64,000 bases of DNA from Pseudomonadota bacterium (GTDB lineage Bacteria > Pseudomonadota > Gammaproteobacteria > Steroidobacterales > Steroidobacteraceae), in the NCBI GenBank assembly GCA_021851405.1, contig JAJZDW010000012.1, forward strand, positions 22,086 through 86,085, written 5' to 3'. The position numbers were made by a program, and so were the translations under genes. Shown here piece by piece: positions 17,709-26,709 of this stretch (position 1 is its first letter; every line of letters begins with the position of its first letter). The notes under the pieces were generated by a model that did not search any database, was not told the origin of the DNA, and saw nothing but the letters and a program-made list of their open reading frames with translations.

Positions 17709-17744
17709 GGCGCACGGGAGCGGGCCCGGGCTTCCCGCTGCGCC
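17709..17744. terminator. Bidirectional terminator-like hairpin
   Basis: GGCGCA plus CGGGA (17709-17719) pairs with TCCCG and TGCGCC (17733-17744) with a one-base bulge, filling exactly the gap between the convergent stops of usp and the TauE-family gene. No long T-run is present. Confidence 0.55.
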
Positions 17745-17745
17745 G

Positions 17746-18933
17746 TTACAGCCAGCCGAAGCCGCGGGCCAGCATGCTGATCGCCACCAGCAGAATCATC
17801 GGCACAAACACCTTCTTCAGGTGCACGTTTGACATCCGGTTGATCGTCTGTGCCCCGAGCATCGAGCCGCTGAGCACTCCGAGCGCCACCGGCGCGGCGA
17901 TCATCGGGTCAATGTCCCCGCGCTGAAAGAAAATCCCGGCGGAGGCGGCTGCCGTCACGCCGATCATGAAATTACTGGTGGTGGTCGAGACCTTCATCGG
18001 CAGGCGCATCGCGGTGTCCATGGCCAGCACCTTGAAGGTACCGCTGCCGATGCCGAGCAACCCGGAAATCAGCCCCGCGACGTACATCATCCCGAAGCCG
18101 ATGCGAACGTGCGCGACGTGATAGGGGATGTCCTGGTGAGTGCGCCGGTCCGAGTAGGTGCCCGGAAGCTTCAGCCACGCGGCCCATTTGTGGTTCTGCA
18201 CGCCCCGGGGCAACTCTTCCCCGAGCCGCGCGACGAGCGGAATCGCCGAGATCAGCAACACGATGCCGAACACGAAGAACAGCACCGTATCGTTCAACAT
18301 CGAGGAGACCAGAGCACCGCAGACGGCGCCCGCCGTCGTCGCGATCTCCAGGAACATCCCGACTCTCAGATTGGTCATGCGATCGCGCACGTAGGCCGCA
18401 GCAGCGCCGGAGGAGGTGGCGATGACGGAGACGATGGAAGCACCGATTGCCGTCGCGAATGAGACGTGGAAGATGAGTGTCAGGATCGGCACGATGAAGA
18501 CACCGCCACCGAGTCCGGCCAGAGCGCCGATGAAGCCGGCCAACACGCTGCTCAGCGCGATGAACACCAGCGAGATGAACGTGCTGTTCGGCACGTCCGT
18601 GAGACCCGGCCGGCCCAGATAGGCGCCAATCCCGAAGATGCTGAACAGCAGGATCGCCAGGACGATCGCCGTGATGATGACGTAGGTGCGATCCTTTTCG
18701 ATCGCAAAGGCGGCAATCGAAACGATGACGCGCAGCACGGGCGTGGCGAGCAGAATCAGCAGACCGGCGGTGACGACCGCCATGGGCTCGAAGCCCCTCA
18801 GGCCCGAGGCGACTTCCGCCAGGGTGTCCGGAAACGTCGAGAGCGGGAGCCGGCCGAGCAGCCGCAGCAGGTAGTATTCGATGACTCCGCCGAGTATTAC
18901 TGCAACGCTCAGGAGTACGCCGCCGCGCAGCAC
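17746..18933 (-). CDS. DUF1634 + TauE/SafE family permease
   Basis: A 395-residue inner-membrane protein. Residues 1-105 match DUF1634 (GVLLSVAVILGG...; LILLATPVLRVIVSIAAFAIEKDRTYV), a three-helix module normally encoded as a separate gene next to TauE. Residues about 115-395 are a TauE/SafE (sulfite exporter, anion permease) domain with paired glycine-rich repeats: GALAGLGGGVFIVP and GLLGIGSGTFKVLAMD. About eleven hydrophobic helices are predicted by eye. The start is uncertain: GTG 18933 begins inside the DUF1634 similarity, while the frame continues upstream to a stop at 19045-19047 without ATG, GTG or TTG. A non-standard start or a slightly truncated N-terminus is possible. Confidence 0.82.
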   Translation of the reverse strand: MLRGGVLLSVAVILGGVIEYYLLRLLGRLPLSTFPDTLAEVASGLRGFEPMAVVTAGLLILLATPVLRVIVSIAAFAIEKDRTYVIITAIVLAILLFSIFGIGAYLGRPGLTDVPNSTFISLVFIALSSVLAGFIGALAGLGGGVFIVPILTLIFHVSFATAIGASIVSVIATSSGAAAAYVRDRMTNLRVGMFLEIATTAGAVCGALVSSMLNDTVLFFVFGIVLLISAIPLVARLGEELPRGVQNHKWAAWLKLPGTYSDRRTHQDIPYHVAHVRIGFGMMYVAGLISGLLGIGSGTFKVLAMDTAMRLPMKVSTTTSNFMIGVTAAASAGIFFQRGDIDPMIAAPVALGVLSGSMLGAQTINRMSNVHLKKVFVPMILLVAISMLARGFGWL

Positions 18934-19475
18934 TCCGCTGATGATGAGTTCAGTCTTGCGAATGAGGCCGTCATCCGGCCGATCCGTCCGGTCGTTGACG
19001 GTGACAGTGGGCGTCCGGGTGCCGGAAGGTGTCTGAATTTTTTTCTACTCGATACCGTTGAGGGGGAAAACTCAGTCGCAACGGTTCGCCTTACGGCGGC
19101 TGGCGCTGCGGCGGCGACAGTCTACTGCTGCCACGAGATTGCGACCCTAAAAAATCAAAAAAAGTCGTGCAAGTGCGACTCATGACCATCACTGACACGC
19201 GCGGCGTGCCACGGCCGAGGTCGCTGCGTGGCGCGCGCGTCTGCGCGCGGACGGAGACATGGGGCGCGCGACCTGTGGATATTTACAGTCAGGTGGTGCG
19301 AGGTTGGATCGGTGCGATGACGCCGGCGCCCGGGTCGCTTGCGAGGCCGCATCGGTCCGTGCAGACGCGTGAGAGGCTCAGCGTCGCGGGCGCCCTGGAG
19401 GGACCTCCCGTGGCGGCGGATCGGTGCAGCGGAGCGGCACGTGAGGGAGGCGCCATCCGGTGGCCCAGACGACGA
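18934..19475. other. Gene-free region between the TauE-type gene and tRNA-Gln
   Basis: About 540 bases without a convincing gene. It includes A/T-rich patches at 19036-19050 and 19147-19164, likely the promoter area of the minus-strand permease, and scattered short inverted repeats. Open frames here are Arg-rich or run antisense through the tRNA and do not look coding. Confidence 0.6.
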
Positions 19476-19497
19476 AGGCCCGCCGTGCGGCGGGCCT
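19476..19497 (-). terminator. Hairpin downstream of tRNA-Gln
   Basis: AGGCCCGCCG at 19476-19485 is complementary to CGGCGGGCCT at 19488-19497. On the minus strand it lies ten bases after the tRNA 3' end and is followed by TCGTCGTC, which suits a tRNA terminator with a weak T-tract. Confidence 0.6.
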
Positions 19498-19506
19498 CGT
19501 GTGTGT

Positions 19507-19580
19507 TGGCTGGGGGACTAGGATTCGAACCTAGGTAAACGGAGTCAGAGTCCGTTGTCCTACCACTAGACGATCCCCCA
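19507..19580 (-). tRNA. tRNA-Gln (anticodon CTG)
   Basis: The minus strand folds into a full cloverleaf. The seven-base acceptor TGGGGGA pairs with TCCCCCA, followed by discriminator G and an encoded CCA. The anticodon stem ACGGA/TCCGT encloses CTCTGAC, giving anticodon CTG (reads CAG). The T arm is CTAGG-TTCGAAT-CCTAG. Confidence 0.96.
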
Positions 19581-19661
19581 AGACTCGTTCGGCAAACCTG
19601 CCAGGCGGATCGCGCCGAGGCCGCTATTGAAGCGTGCCCCGGCGTGACCTGCAAGCCCAGG

Positions 19662-20057
19662 TTAGCGCTTGGAGTACTGCGTCCCGCGGCGGGCCTTGCG
19701 ACGGCCAACCTTCTTGCGCTCCACTTCGCGCGCATCGCGGGTGACGAATCCGGCGTCACGCAGCGGCTTGCGGTAGGTCTCGTCGTATTCGATCAGCGCG
19801 CGGGTGATGCCGTGGCGGATCGCGCCGGCCTGGCCGGTGATGCCACCGCCGTCGACGGTCACGCTGATGTCGAAGCGCGCGCCGATTTCGAGCGTCTCGA
19901 GCGGCTGACGGACGATCATGCGGCCGGTCTCGCGGCCGAAGAACAGGTCGAGCGGGCGGTCATTGACCGTGATCTTCCCGGTGCCGGGCCGCAGGTACAC
20001 GCGCGCGGTGGCTGTCTTGCGCCGCCCGGTGCCGTAATTCGCTTGCTGGAGTGCCAT
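19662..20057 (-). CDS. rpsI: 30S ribosomal protein S9
   Basis: A 131-residue S9 with the family core [14 protein letters not shown] near the N-terminus and the conserved basic tail ending [11 protein letters not shown], whose terminal Lys-Arg contacts P-site tRNA. Length is as expected (E. coli 130). It follows rplM by 11 bases in the standard rplM-rpsI operon. Confidence 0.99.
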   Translation of the reverse strand: MALQQANYGTGRRKTATARVYLRPGTGKITVNDRPLDLFFGRETGRMIVRQPLETLEIGARFDISVTVDGGGITGQAGAIRHGITRALIEYDETYRKPLRDAGFVTRDAREVERKKVGRRKARRGTQYSKR

Positions 20058-20068
20058 CGGTGGATTCC

Positions 20069-20497
20069 TCAGATCTCGAGCGGCTGCGGCTGCTGTGCCT
20101 GGTGCGGGTGTTCACCGCCGGCAAACACATGCAGCTTCTTGAACATGCGCCGCCCCAGCGGGTTTTTCGGCAGCATGCCTTTGACCGCGAACTCGATGGC
20201 CCGCTCGGGGTGTTCCGCGAGCAGCTTCTCGAGCGCGATCGACTTGATGCCGCCGATGTGCCCGGTGTGGTGGTAGTAAATCTTGTCGCTGAGCTTGCGT
20301 CCGGTGACCCGCACCTTGCCGGCGTTGAGCACCACGATGTGGTCGCCCATGTCGACATGGGGGCTGTAATCAGCCTTGTGCTTGCCTTTCAGGCGATGGG
20401 CAATCTGTGTGGCAAGACGCCCAAGGGTCTTACCGTTGGCGTCGACTACGAACCAGTCGCCGCGGACACTGCCGGACTTGGCGAAAACCGTCTTCAT
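20069..20497 (-). CDS. rplM: 50S ribosomal protein L13
   Basis: A 142-residue L13, the same length as in E. coli. It has the signatures [16 protein letters not shown] and [10 protein letters not shown], and the [10 protein letters not shown] block near residue 110. ATG 20497 follows an AGAGG ribosome site; the longer upstream frame is not coding. A good sigma-70-type promoter lies about 56 bases upstream, leaving a leader that could carry autoregulatory structure, as known for rplM operons. Confidence 0.99.
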   Translation of the reverse strand: MKTVFAKSGSVRGDWFVVDANGKTLGRLATQIAHRLKGKHKADYSPHVDMGDHIVVLNAGKVRVTGRKLSDKIYYHHTGHIGGIKSIALEKLLAEHPERAIEFAVKGMLPKNPLGRRMFKKLHVFAGGEHPHQAQQPQPLEI

Positions 20498-20552
20498 AAG
20501 AGCCTCTGCAGGGGGCTTCGATCCAAAAAGGACCCTATCTAAAGGGCCGGCA

Positions 20553-20581
20553 AGTCTACTGAAGGTGCGCGCGTATTGCAA
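20553..20581 (-). promoter_or_regulatory. rplM-rpsI promoter
   Basis: On the minus strand TTGCAA (20576-20581) and TAGACT (20553-20558) are separated by 17 bases. Transcription would start near 20546, about 50 bases before the rplM ATG. Confidence 0.75.
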
Positions 20582-20642
20582 AAGGCAGGAGCAGATCTTG
20601 AGCAGGAGGGCGTCCTGGGGCGCCGTTCGTCCGCGCACCTTC

Positions 20643-20648
20643 TATAAT
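20643..20648 (+). promoter_or_regulatory. Consensus -10 box (TATAAT) of coq7
   Basis: A perfect TATAAT ends six bases before ATG 20655, so the predicted transcription start falls on or next to the start codon. No consensus -35 is seen. Confidence 0.55.
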
Positions 20649-20654
20649 GAAGGG

Positions 20655-21290
20655 ATGGACGCCTCACCTCTCGATGCCTGGATCACCGCCGCGGATCGTG
20701 CGCTGCGCGCGCTCGGGGCGCCTGCCGAGGCCGCACGGCCGACGCCGGGCGAGCCCGATACGGCAAAGACCATGCTTTCGCCGCAAGAGCGTCGCCATGC
20801 CGCCGGCTTGATGCGCATCAATCACGCCGGAGAAATCGCGGCGCAGGCGCTGTACCACGGGCAGGCGCTGGCCGCCGCCGAGGGCGCCACTCGCGAGATG
20901 CTGCTGCGGGCCGCCCGCGAGGAGGCCGACCATCTGGCCTGGTGCGCCACGCGGCTGCGTGAGCTCGACTCGCGGGCGAGCCTGCTCGACCCGCTCTGGT
21001 ACGCCGGCTCCTTCGCCATCGGTGCGCTCGCCGGGGTCCTCGGCGATCGGATCAGTCTCGGCTTCGTGGTCGAGACCGAGCGGCAGGTGGAGGGACATCT
21101 GCAGGGGCATCTGGGCGCATTGCCCTCGGGTGATGCACGCAGTCGCGCCATCGTCGAGGCGATGCGCACCGACGAGGTCGCGCACGGGGCGAACGCGAAA
21201 GCCGCCGGTGGGATCGATCTGCCCGCGCCGGTGCGCGCGCTGATGAGAGCCACCGCCCGGGTGATGACGGGCACGGCCTATTGGCTCTGA
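20655..21290 (+). CDS. coq7: Demethoxyubiquinone hydroxylase (Coq7/UbiF-type)
   Basis: A 211-residue di-iron monooxygenase that performs the C6 hydroxylation of demethoxyubiquinol in aerobic ubiquinone synthesis, at the membrane surface. The ferritin-like ligand motifs are present: the Glu of NHAGEIAAQ (residue 60), REEADHL (Glu90, His93), ERQVEGH and the DEVAHG motif near residue 178. Length fits bacterial Coq7. It is divergent from rplM. ubiH and a ubiI-like gene at 30-33 kb supply the other hydroxylations, so this organism probably uses Coq7 in place of flavin-dependent UbiF. Confidence 0.95.
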   Translation: MDASPLDAWITAADRALRALGAPAEAARPTPGEPDTAKTMLSPQERRHAAGLMRINHAGEIAAQALYHGQALAAAEGATREMLLRAAREEADHLAWCATRLRELDSRASLLDPLWYAGSFAIGALAGVLGDRISLGFVVETERQVEGHLQGHLGALPSGDARSRAIVEAMRTDEVAHGANAKAAGGIDLPAPVRALMRATARVMTGTAYWL

Positions 21291-21407
21291 TTCGAGAATG
21301 GATGCGTATCCGACTGGTTTTCCGGGGGGCGCGTGCGGTAGGCTTTCGCCCTTGGGAGTAAATTAAGTAATCTTCTCCTCAAGACCAGGCCAGAAGGGGA
21401 GCCGGAG

Positions 21408-22136
21408 ATGGAAGAAAACATCGTCAAGCCGCTGAGTGACATCCCGGCGATCAATCGCTTTCTCAGTTATTGCCGCATCCGCACCGTGCCCTCCAAGACG
21501 GTGGTCATCCACGCGGGTGATCTGCCGGACGTGCTCTACTACATCATCAGCGGCTCGGTCGAGGTGATGATCGAGGACGAGGAAGGCAACGAGATGGTGC
21601 TCGCGTATCTCAACCGCGGGCAGTTCTTTGGGGAGATGGGCCTGTTTTTTCAGGACCAGGCCACGCGCAGCGCCTGGGTGCGCACCCGCAACGCCTGCGA
21701 ACTGGCCGAGATGACCTACCCGCGCTTCCGCCAGATCGCTGCGGAAAGCCCAGGGCTGGTGTTCGAGCTCGCCACGCAGCTCGCGACGCGTCTGGATCGC
21801 ACCAACCGCAAGCTCGGCGATCTGGCGTTCGTCGATGTCACCGGCCGCGTCGCGCACGCCATCAACAACCTGTGTGACGAGCCGGATGCGATGACCCATC
21901 CGGAAGGCATGCAGATCAAGGTCAGTCGCCAGGAGCTCTCGCGGCTCGTCGGCTGTTCGCGCGAGATGGCCGGTCGCGTGCTGAAGGTGCTCGAGGATCA
22001 GGGGCTGCTGCGCGCCACCGGCAAGACCATCGTGGTGTTCAATGCGCGTCCGAAGATGCGCACCCGCCCGGTGGTGGTGCCGGTGAAGCAGGCCGGCAAG
22101 GGCAATCGGACCAGCGGCTCGGGCCCGGAGGAGTAG
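21408..22136 (+). CDS. clp: CRP/FNR-family regulator, Clp/Vfr-like
   Basis: A 242-residue global regulator. Residues about 20-130 form a cyclic-nucleotide-binding domain with GQFFGEMGLF and RSAWVRTRNACELAEMTY, very like CRP. The C-terminal winged helix-turn-helix at about 170-215 contains SRQELSRLVGCSREMAGRVLKVLEDQGLL, whose recognition helix (RE...R) predicts CRP-type sites (TGTGA-N6-TCACA). The segment around EPDAMTHPEGMQIKVSRQEL is closer to Xanthomonas Clp, which responds to c-di-GMP, and Pseudomonas Vfr, which binds cAMP; which ligand is used here cannot be decided by eye. It has a longer basic C-terminus than E. coli CRP. Confidence 0.9.
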   Translation: MEENIVKPLSDIPAINRFLSYCRIRTVPSKTVVIHAGDLPDVLYYIISGSVEVMIEDEEGNEMVLAYLNRGQFFGEMGLFFQDQATRSAWVRTRNACELAEMTYPRFRQIAAESPGLVFELATQLATRLDRTNRKLGDLAFVDVTGRVAHAINNLCDEPDAMTHPEGMQIKVSRQELSRLVGCSREMAGRVLKVLEDQGLLRATGKTIVVFNARPKMRTRPVVVPVKQAGKGNRTSGSGPEE

Positions 22137-22146
22137 CGCGCCCGGC

Positions 22147-22815
22147 TCAGGCGCCGGCGAGCTCGGCGCGCATTGCGCGCAGGGTCGCGGTGTAATCGGA
22201 GCTGCCGAAGATCGCCGAGCCGGCCACGAAGGTGTCCGCCCCGGCGCGCGCACACGATTGGATGTTCTCGATCTTCACCCCGCCGTCGACCTCGAGGCGC
22301 ACCGCACGGCCGCTGGCCTCGATGCGCCGGCGGACCTGCTCGAGCTTGCGCAGTGCGCCGGGGATGAACTGCTGACCGCCGAAGCCGGGGTTCACGGACA
22401 TCACCAGCACCAGATCGAGCTTCTCCAGGGTGTAGTCGAGCCAGTCCAGGGGCGTCGCCGGATTCAGGGCGAGGCCGGGACGGCATCCATGTTCGCGGAT
22501 CAGACCGATGGTGCGATCGACGTGCTCGCTCGCCTCGGGATGAAAGGTGATGAAGCCCGCGCCGGCCCGTGCGAACTCCGGCACGAGCGCATCGACGGGA
22601 CGCACCATCAGGTGCACGTCGATCGGCACCTTCACCCCGCGCTTGTGCAGCGCGGCGCACACCGGCGGCCCGATGGTCAGGTTGGGAACGTAATGGTTGT
22701 CCATCACGTCGAAGTGAATGAGATCGGCACCGGCGCCGATCACGGCATCGACCTCTTCCCCGAGCCGCGCGAAATCCGCCGACAGGATCGAGGGGGCGAG
22801 CCAGTGAGCGCTCAT
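22147..22815 (-). CDS. rpe: Ribulose-phosphate 3-epimerase
   Basis: A 222-residue TIM-barrel enzyme interconverting D-ribulose 5-phosphate and D-xylulose 5-phosphate in the pentose phosphate pathway. Signatures: [10 protein letters not shown], the metal-binding [12 protein letters not shown] and [14 protein letters not shown], and the catalytic Asp in EVDGGV. ATG 22815 overlaps the purC stop as ATGA, so it is probably translated in a unit with purC. Confidence 0.98.
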   Translation of the reverse strand: MSAHWLAPSILSADFARLGEEVDAVIGAGADLIHFDVMDNHYVPNLTIGPPVCAALHKRGVKVPIDVHLMVRPVDALVPEFARAGAGFITFHPEASEHVDRTIGLIREHGCRPGLALNPATPLDWLDYTLEKLDLVLVMSVNPGFGGQQFIPGALRKLEQVRRRIEASGRAVRLEVDGGVKIENIQSCARAGADTFVAGSAIFGSSDYTATLRAMRAELAGA

Positions 22816-23708
22816 ACCGCCGGACCGGTCAGCCGGCGCAGCGCCTCGAGATAGTTCTCGCTGGTGCGCGCGATGATCTCCCTCGGCAGCTTCGGGCCGG
22901 GGGCGCGCTTGTTCCAATCGAGCGTCTCGAGATAGTCGCGCACGAACTGCTTATCGAAGCTCGGCGGGTTGACGCCCGGGCGATAGGCATCGGCCGGCCA
23001 GAAACGCGAGGAGTCCGGGGTCAGCGCCTCGTCGATCAGCGTGAGCGTGCCGTGCTCATCGAGACCGAACTCGAACTTGGTGTCGGCAATGATGAGCCCG
23101 CGCGCGCGCGCGTGCGCTGCGGCGAACTGATAGAGCGCGATGGCGCTCTGGCGAACCTGGGCGGCGAGCTCCGCGCCGATCAGCCGCTCGGTCTCGGCGA
23201 AGGAGATGTTCTCATCGTGCGCACCGATTGCGGCCTTGGTGGCCGGCGTGAAGATCGGCGCGGGCAGCTGCGCGGCGAGCGGCAGGCCCTGCGGCAAGCG
23301 GAGGCCGCAGACCGCGCCGGTCTGCTGATAATCCTTCCAACCCGAGCCGATGAGGTAGCCACGCACCACCGCCTCGATCGGCAGCGCCTGTAAGCGCTTG
23401 ACGATCACCGCGCGCCCCTCGAGCAGCGCCCGTTCAGTCGGATCGCTCACCAGGGACTCCAGCGCGCGGCCCGTGAGGTGGTTCGGGATCAGGTGGGCCG
23501 TGCGGGCGAACCAGAACTCGGAGATGCCGTTCAGCACCCGCCCCTTGCCCGGGATCGGATCGGGCAGCACCACGTCGAAGGCGGACAGCCGATCGGTGGT
23601 CACGATCAGCAGCGCATCGGGGCCCGCGGCATAAATGTCGCGAACCTTGCCCTCGTGGATCTTCTCAAGACCGCGCAGTGATGTGCGGTAGACAGTTGGC
23701 GCATCCAT
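22812..23708 (-). CDS. purC: Phosphoribosylaminoimidazole-succinocarboxamide synthase
   Basis: A 298-residue SAICAR synthetase joining CAIR and aspartate with ATP. Motifs: [40 protein letters not shown] and IADTKFEFG. The length and motifs are those of the longer, yeast-like type rather than the 237-residue E. coli type. The start ATG 23708 ([11 protein letters not shown]) is preferred; a TATAGT -10 box lies only seven bases upstream. Its promoter overlaps that of the divergent djlA-like gene. Confidence 0.97.
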   Translation of the reverse strand: MDAPTVYRTSLRGLEKIHEGKVRDIYAAGPDALLIVTTDRLSAFDVVLPDPIPGKGRVLNGISEFWFARTAHLIPNHLTGRALESLVSDPTERALLEGRAVIVKRLQALPIEAVVRGYLIGSGWKDYQQTGAVCGLRLPQGLPLAAQLPAPIFTPATKAAIGAHDENISFAETERLIGAELAAQVRQSAIALYQFAAAHARARGLIIADTKFEFGLDEHGTLTLIDEALTPDSSRFWPADAYRPGVNPPSFDKQFVRDYLETLDWNKRAPGPKLPREIIARTSENYLEALRRLTGPAV

Positions 23709-23715
23709 GCTTGCT

Positions 23716-23721
23716 ACTATA
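23716..23721 (-). promoter_or_regulatory. -10 box (TATAGT) of purC-rpe
   Basis: On the minus strand TATAGT ends seven bases before the purC ATG. The complementary-strand TACTAT at 23715-23720 could be the -10 of the divergent gene, so the two promoters overlap. Confidence 0.5.
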
Positions 23722-23757
23722 GCAGCGCATGCATCGCCCGCACGTCTCCGCACGCTC

Positions 23758-24549
23758 ATGAGATACACCGGTAAGCTCGCCGGGGGCCTGCTCGGCTTCG
23801 TGCTCGGCTTCGGGCCGGTCGGGGCCGTGCTCGGGGCGTTGATCGGCCACCAGTTCGACGTCCAAGCCGAGCGGCGCGAGGCGGGCGGTCACGCCGGCGG
23901 CGCCGCGGCGGTCGCAGAGCGCTTCTTTCGGGCCACCTTTCGCGTGATGGGATGCCTCGCCAAGGCCGACGGGCACGTCTCGGCGCAGGAGATCGCCGCG
24001 GCGCGCGCCGTGATGGGACAGCTCGGGCTCACCGGTGAGCAAGTCCACGCGGCCATCGAGCACTTCACGGCCGGCAAGCAGCCCGGATTCGATCTGGTCG
24101 GGCAGATCAGCGAGCTGAACCGGGTGTGTCTCGGCCGACCGCATCTGAAGCGGGTGTTCCTTGAACTGCAGATCCGCGCCGCGCTCGCGGGCAACGATCT
24201 CGACGAACCGGTGCGCGCGCTCCTGACGCAGATCGCCGCTCGTCTGGGGATCTCCGCATTCGAGTTCGCGCACATCGAGGCGGCGCTGCGGGCGCAGGCG
24301 CGCCCGTTCGGGGCGCCCGCCACCCACGGCGAGGACCTGGAGCGGGCCTACCGGGTGCTCGGAGTCGCCGCCGCCGACAGCGACCGGGACATCATTAAGG
24401 CGTACCGGCGCCAGCTGAGCCGCCATCACCCGGACAAGCTCAAGGCCAACGGCCTGCCGGACTCGATGCTCGAGCACGCCAAGCAGCGCACCCAGCAGAT
24501 CATCGAGGCGTACGAGCTGATCCGCGAGCGGCGCCGGATGCAGACTTGA
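23758..24549 (+). CDS. djlA: DjlA-like co-chaperone (TerB + J domain)
   Basis: A 263-residue membrane-anchored J-domain protein. An N-terminal Gly-rich hydrophobic segment (residues about 7-30) is the DjlA-type membrane anchor; a TerB-like helical domain spans about 50-180 (MGCLAKADGHVSAQEIAAAR); the C-terminal J domain (198-263) carries the HPD motif at 224-226 needed to stimulate DnaK ATPase. Start ATG 23758 is chosen since the anchor begins MRYTGKLAGG. In E. coli DjlA affects capsule and envelope stress signalling. It precedes a YihY-family membrane protein by 48 bases. Confidence 0.92.
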   Translation: MRYTGKLAGGLLGFVLGFGPVGAVLGALIGHQFDVQAERREAGGHAGGAAAVAERFFRATFRVMGCLAKADGHVSAQEIAAARAVMGQLGLTGEQVHAAIEHFTAGKQPGFDLVGQISELNRVCLGRPHLKRVFLELQIRAALAGNDLDEPVRALLTQIAARLGISAFEFAHIEAALRAQARPFGAPATHGEDLERAYRVLGVAAADSDRDIIKAYRRQLSRHHPDKLKANGLPDSMLEHAKQRTQQIIEAYELIRERRRMQT

Positions 24550-24597
24550 ACGCGCGCGGGTGACAGACGCCCCGGCGGTGCTTAATCTCTGCGCGTC

Positions 24598-25947
24598 ATG
24601 TGGGCGCGCATGTGGGCATTTCTCGACGACTGGTTCTTCGGCACCGCCGCGGCGGGCGGGTCGGCCCGCGGCCGCCTGATCCGTGCGCTGAGCTATCTGT
24701 ATGCGGTGCTGCGCGATCTGACCGGCGGACAGATCAACCTGCGCGCCATGGGGCTGGTGTACACGACACTGCTCACCCTGATCCCACTGGCGGCATTCAG
24801 TTTCGCGATCCTCAAGCTGTTCGGTGCCGGCGGCGATCTGCAGCCGGTGGTCTACCAGTTCTTCAGTGCACTCGGACCTGCGGATGCGGCCAAACTCACC
24901 TCGCGCGTGGTGCTGTTCGCCAACCACGTCGGCGGCGGGGTGCTCGGCTCGGTCGGCTTCGCGCTGCTCGCCTGGACGCTGATCGGCACCATCAAGAAGG
25001 TCGAGGACAGCTTCAACTTCCTCTGGCGCGTGCAGAAGGCGCGCAGCTTCACGCGGCGCATCACCGAGTACCTCACCTTGGTGGTCGGCGGACCGGTCAT
25101 TCTGGTGATGTTCATTGGCTTCTCGCATCGGGCCATCGACAGCGCGCCGTTTCGCGACCTACGACGCCTGCCGTGGATCGATCTGCTCACCGCCGCGGGG
25201 ATCAAGCTCGCCCCCTACATCACGGTCATCGTGTTCTTCACCGGGCTGTACCTGATGGTGCCGAACACGCGCGTGCGCTGGCGCCCGGCGATGATCGGTG
25301 CACTCGTGGCGGGCGTGATCTGGGCGGCGGTGGGGCGGGTGTTCACGGCCTTCGTGGTGCACTCGACGCGGCTCGCGATCGTCTACGCCGGCTTCGCATT
25401 CATCGTCGCAGGGCTGCTGTGGACGTATCTGGGCTGGCTGATCCTGCTCGCCGGGGCGCAGCTGTCGTTCTACATCCAGAACCCGATGTACCTGCGCCTC
25501 GGTCTGCAGGAGCTGAAGCTCTCGGGCGCGGAGTCCGAGCAGCTCGCGCTGCGCATGATGTACCTGGTGGGGCGTGCCTACCTGACGGGCGAGCGGCGCT
25601 GGAGTCTCACCGCGCTCGCCACCGAACTCGGCCTGCCCGGGGTCGCGGTGGCGCACATGGTCACGGCCCTCGAGCACTGCGGCATTCTGGTGGTGACCGA
25701 AGAGGACGAGCTGTTGCCGGCGCGCGACCTGGGGCGCATCCGGGTCGCGGAGATCCTCGACGTCGCGCGCAGCCGTCGCCCAGGGGACTTCACGCCGCGC
25801 GTGGTGCCCATTCCGCCGGTTGACCGGTTGCTCGCGGCGATCGATGAGGCGCGCCGTAGCCGCTGCGCCGATCTGACGCTGCGCGAGCTGGTGCAGGAGC
25901 CGCCGCGCCCGGCCCTCGTCGTGGCCTCCTCCGGCAGCGGCGCGTAA
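24598..25947 (+). CDS. YihY/BrkB family inner membrane protein
   Basis: A 449-residue protein of the UPF0761/YihY family. About six transmembrane helices occupy residues 45-295, with family hallmarks NLRAMGLVYTTLLTLIPLAAF, the VEDSFNFLWRV segment and YAGFAFIVAGLLWTYLGWLILLAGAQLSFY. A cytoplasmic C-terminal winged-helix-like region follows (about 310-420), as in the longer proteobacterial members. The family was once called ribonuclease BN by mistake; its function is not established. It is convergent with rpiA, nine bases between stops. Confidence 0.9.
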   Translation: MWARMWAFLDDWFFGTAAAGGSARGRLIRALSYLYAVLRDLTGGQINLRAMGLVYTTLLTLIPLAAFSFAILKLFGAGGDLQPVVYQFFSALGPADAAKLTSRVVLFANHVGGGVLGSVGFALLAWTLIGTIKKVEDSFNFLWRVQKARSFTRRITEYLTLVVGGPVILVMFIGFSHRAIDSAPFRDLRRLPWIDLLTAAGIKLAPYITVIVFFTGLYLMVPNTRVRWRPAMIGALVAGVIWAAVGRVFTAFVVHSTRLAIVYAGFAFIVAGLLWTYLGWLILLAGAQLSFYIQNPMYLRLGLQELKLSGAESEQLALRMMYLVGRAYLTGERRWSLTALATELGLPGVAVAHMVTALEHCGILVVTEEDELLPARDLGRIRVAEILDVARSRRPGDFTPRVVPIPPVDRLLAAIDEARRSRCADLTLRELVQEPPRPALVVASSGSGA

Positions 25948-25956
25948 TTCCGCGCG

Positions 25957-26643
25957 CTAGATCGTCTCGGTGCCCGTCGCGGTGCCAACCAGCAGCACGT
26001 CGGCCGGGCGCTTCGCGAACAGCCCCACCGTCACCACGCCGGCGAGCTGATTCAGCTCGCACTCGAGTGCGCACGGGTCGGCGATCGACAGCCCATGCAC
26101 GTCGAGGATGTGGTTGCCGTTGTCCGTCACGCACTCGCGGCGCCACACCGGCTGTCCGCCACGCGCCGTGATGGCGCGCGCCACCAGTGCGCGCGCCATG
26201 GGGATGACCTCGATCGGCAGCGGGAAGGCCCCGAGCGTACCGACCAGCTTGCCGTCATCGACGATGCACACGAAGCGCTGCGCGGCCGCCGCCACGATCT
26301 TCTCGCGCGTCAGCGCCCCGCCACCGCCCTTGATCAGGTGACGGGCGCGGGTCGCCTCATCGGCGCCGTCGATATACACATCGATGGTGGCCACCTCGTT
26401 GAGGTCCAGGACCTCGATGCCCGCAGCCCGCAGCAGGCCGGTGGTCGCCTCGGAGCTCGATACGGCCGAGCGCACCAGCCCAGGACGCGTCGCGAGCGCG
26501 CAGATGAAGTGCCCGACGGTCGAGCCGGTGCCGACGCCGAGTACGTTGCCGGGTTCGACGTAGCGCAGCGCCGCTTCGGCGCTGCGGCGTTTCTTGGCGT
26601 TCGCCTCGGAGTCTTGCGAGCCTGCGGAGCTGATTGGGTTCAC
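25957..26643 (-). CDS. rpiA: Ribose-5-phosphate isomerase A
   Basis: A 228-residue RpiA (EC 5.3.1.6) interconverting ribose 5-phosphate and ribulose 5-phosphate; with rpe it covers both pentose phosphate isomerisations. Motifs: [12 protein letters not shown], the catalytic region [29 protein letters not shown], and GNHILDVHG. The frame is open far upstream but has no ATG in the family region; GTG 26643 (beginning [10 protein letters not shown]) gives the expected length. The upstream open stretch translates a palindromic repeat and the antisense-frame reading of a mini-gene, so the long version is rejected. GGGAA about 12 bases before the GTG may serve as ribosome site. Confidence 0.93.
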   Translation of the reverse strand: MNPISSAGSQDSEANAKKRRSAEAALRYVEPGNVLGVGTGSTVGHFICALATRPGLVRSAVSSSEATTGLLRAAGIEVLDLNEVATIDVYIDGADEATRARHLIKGGGGALTREKIVAAAAQRFVCIVDDGKLVGTLGAFPLPIEVIPMARALVARAITARGGQPVWRRECVTDNGNHILDVHGLSIADPCALECELNQLAGVVTVGLFAKRPADVLLVGTATGTETI

Positions 26644-26671
26644 GACTGTTTTCCCGGGTCCGGAAACGAAT

Positions 26672-26691
26672 GTGCCCGCTTGCGCGGGCAC
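26672..26691. repeat. REP-like palindrome (GTGCCCGC-TTGC-GCGGGCAC)
   Basis: An exact 8-bp stem with a four-base loop in the rpiA leader. The sequence around it resembles the dispersed GTGCCCGCGCAAGCGGGCAC-type palindromes common in GC-rich Proteobacteria. Confidence 0.6.
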
Positions 26692-26709
26692 GAGGGCATC
26701 GAACTTTGA

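Noticed and set aside
19167..19538. A 123-codon frame ending LAGGLGFEPR
   Set aside because: Its end is the reverse reading of the tRNA-Gln gene, a well-known source of false proteins; the rest is Arg/Pro-rich.
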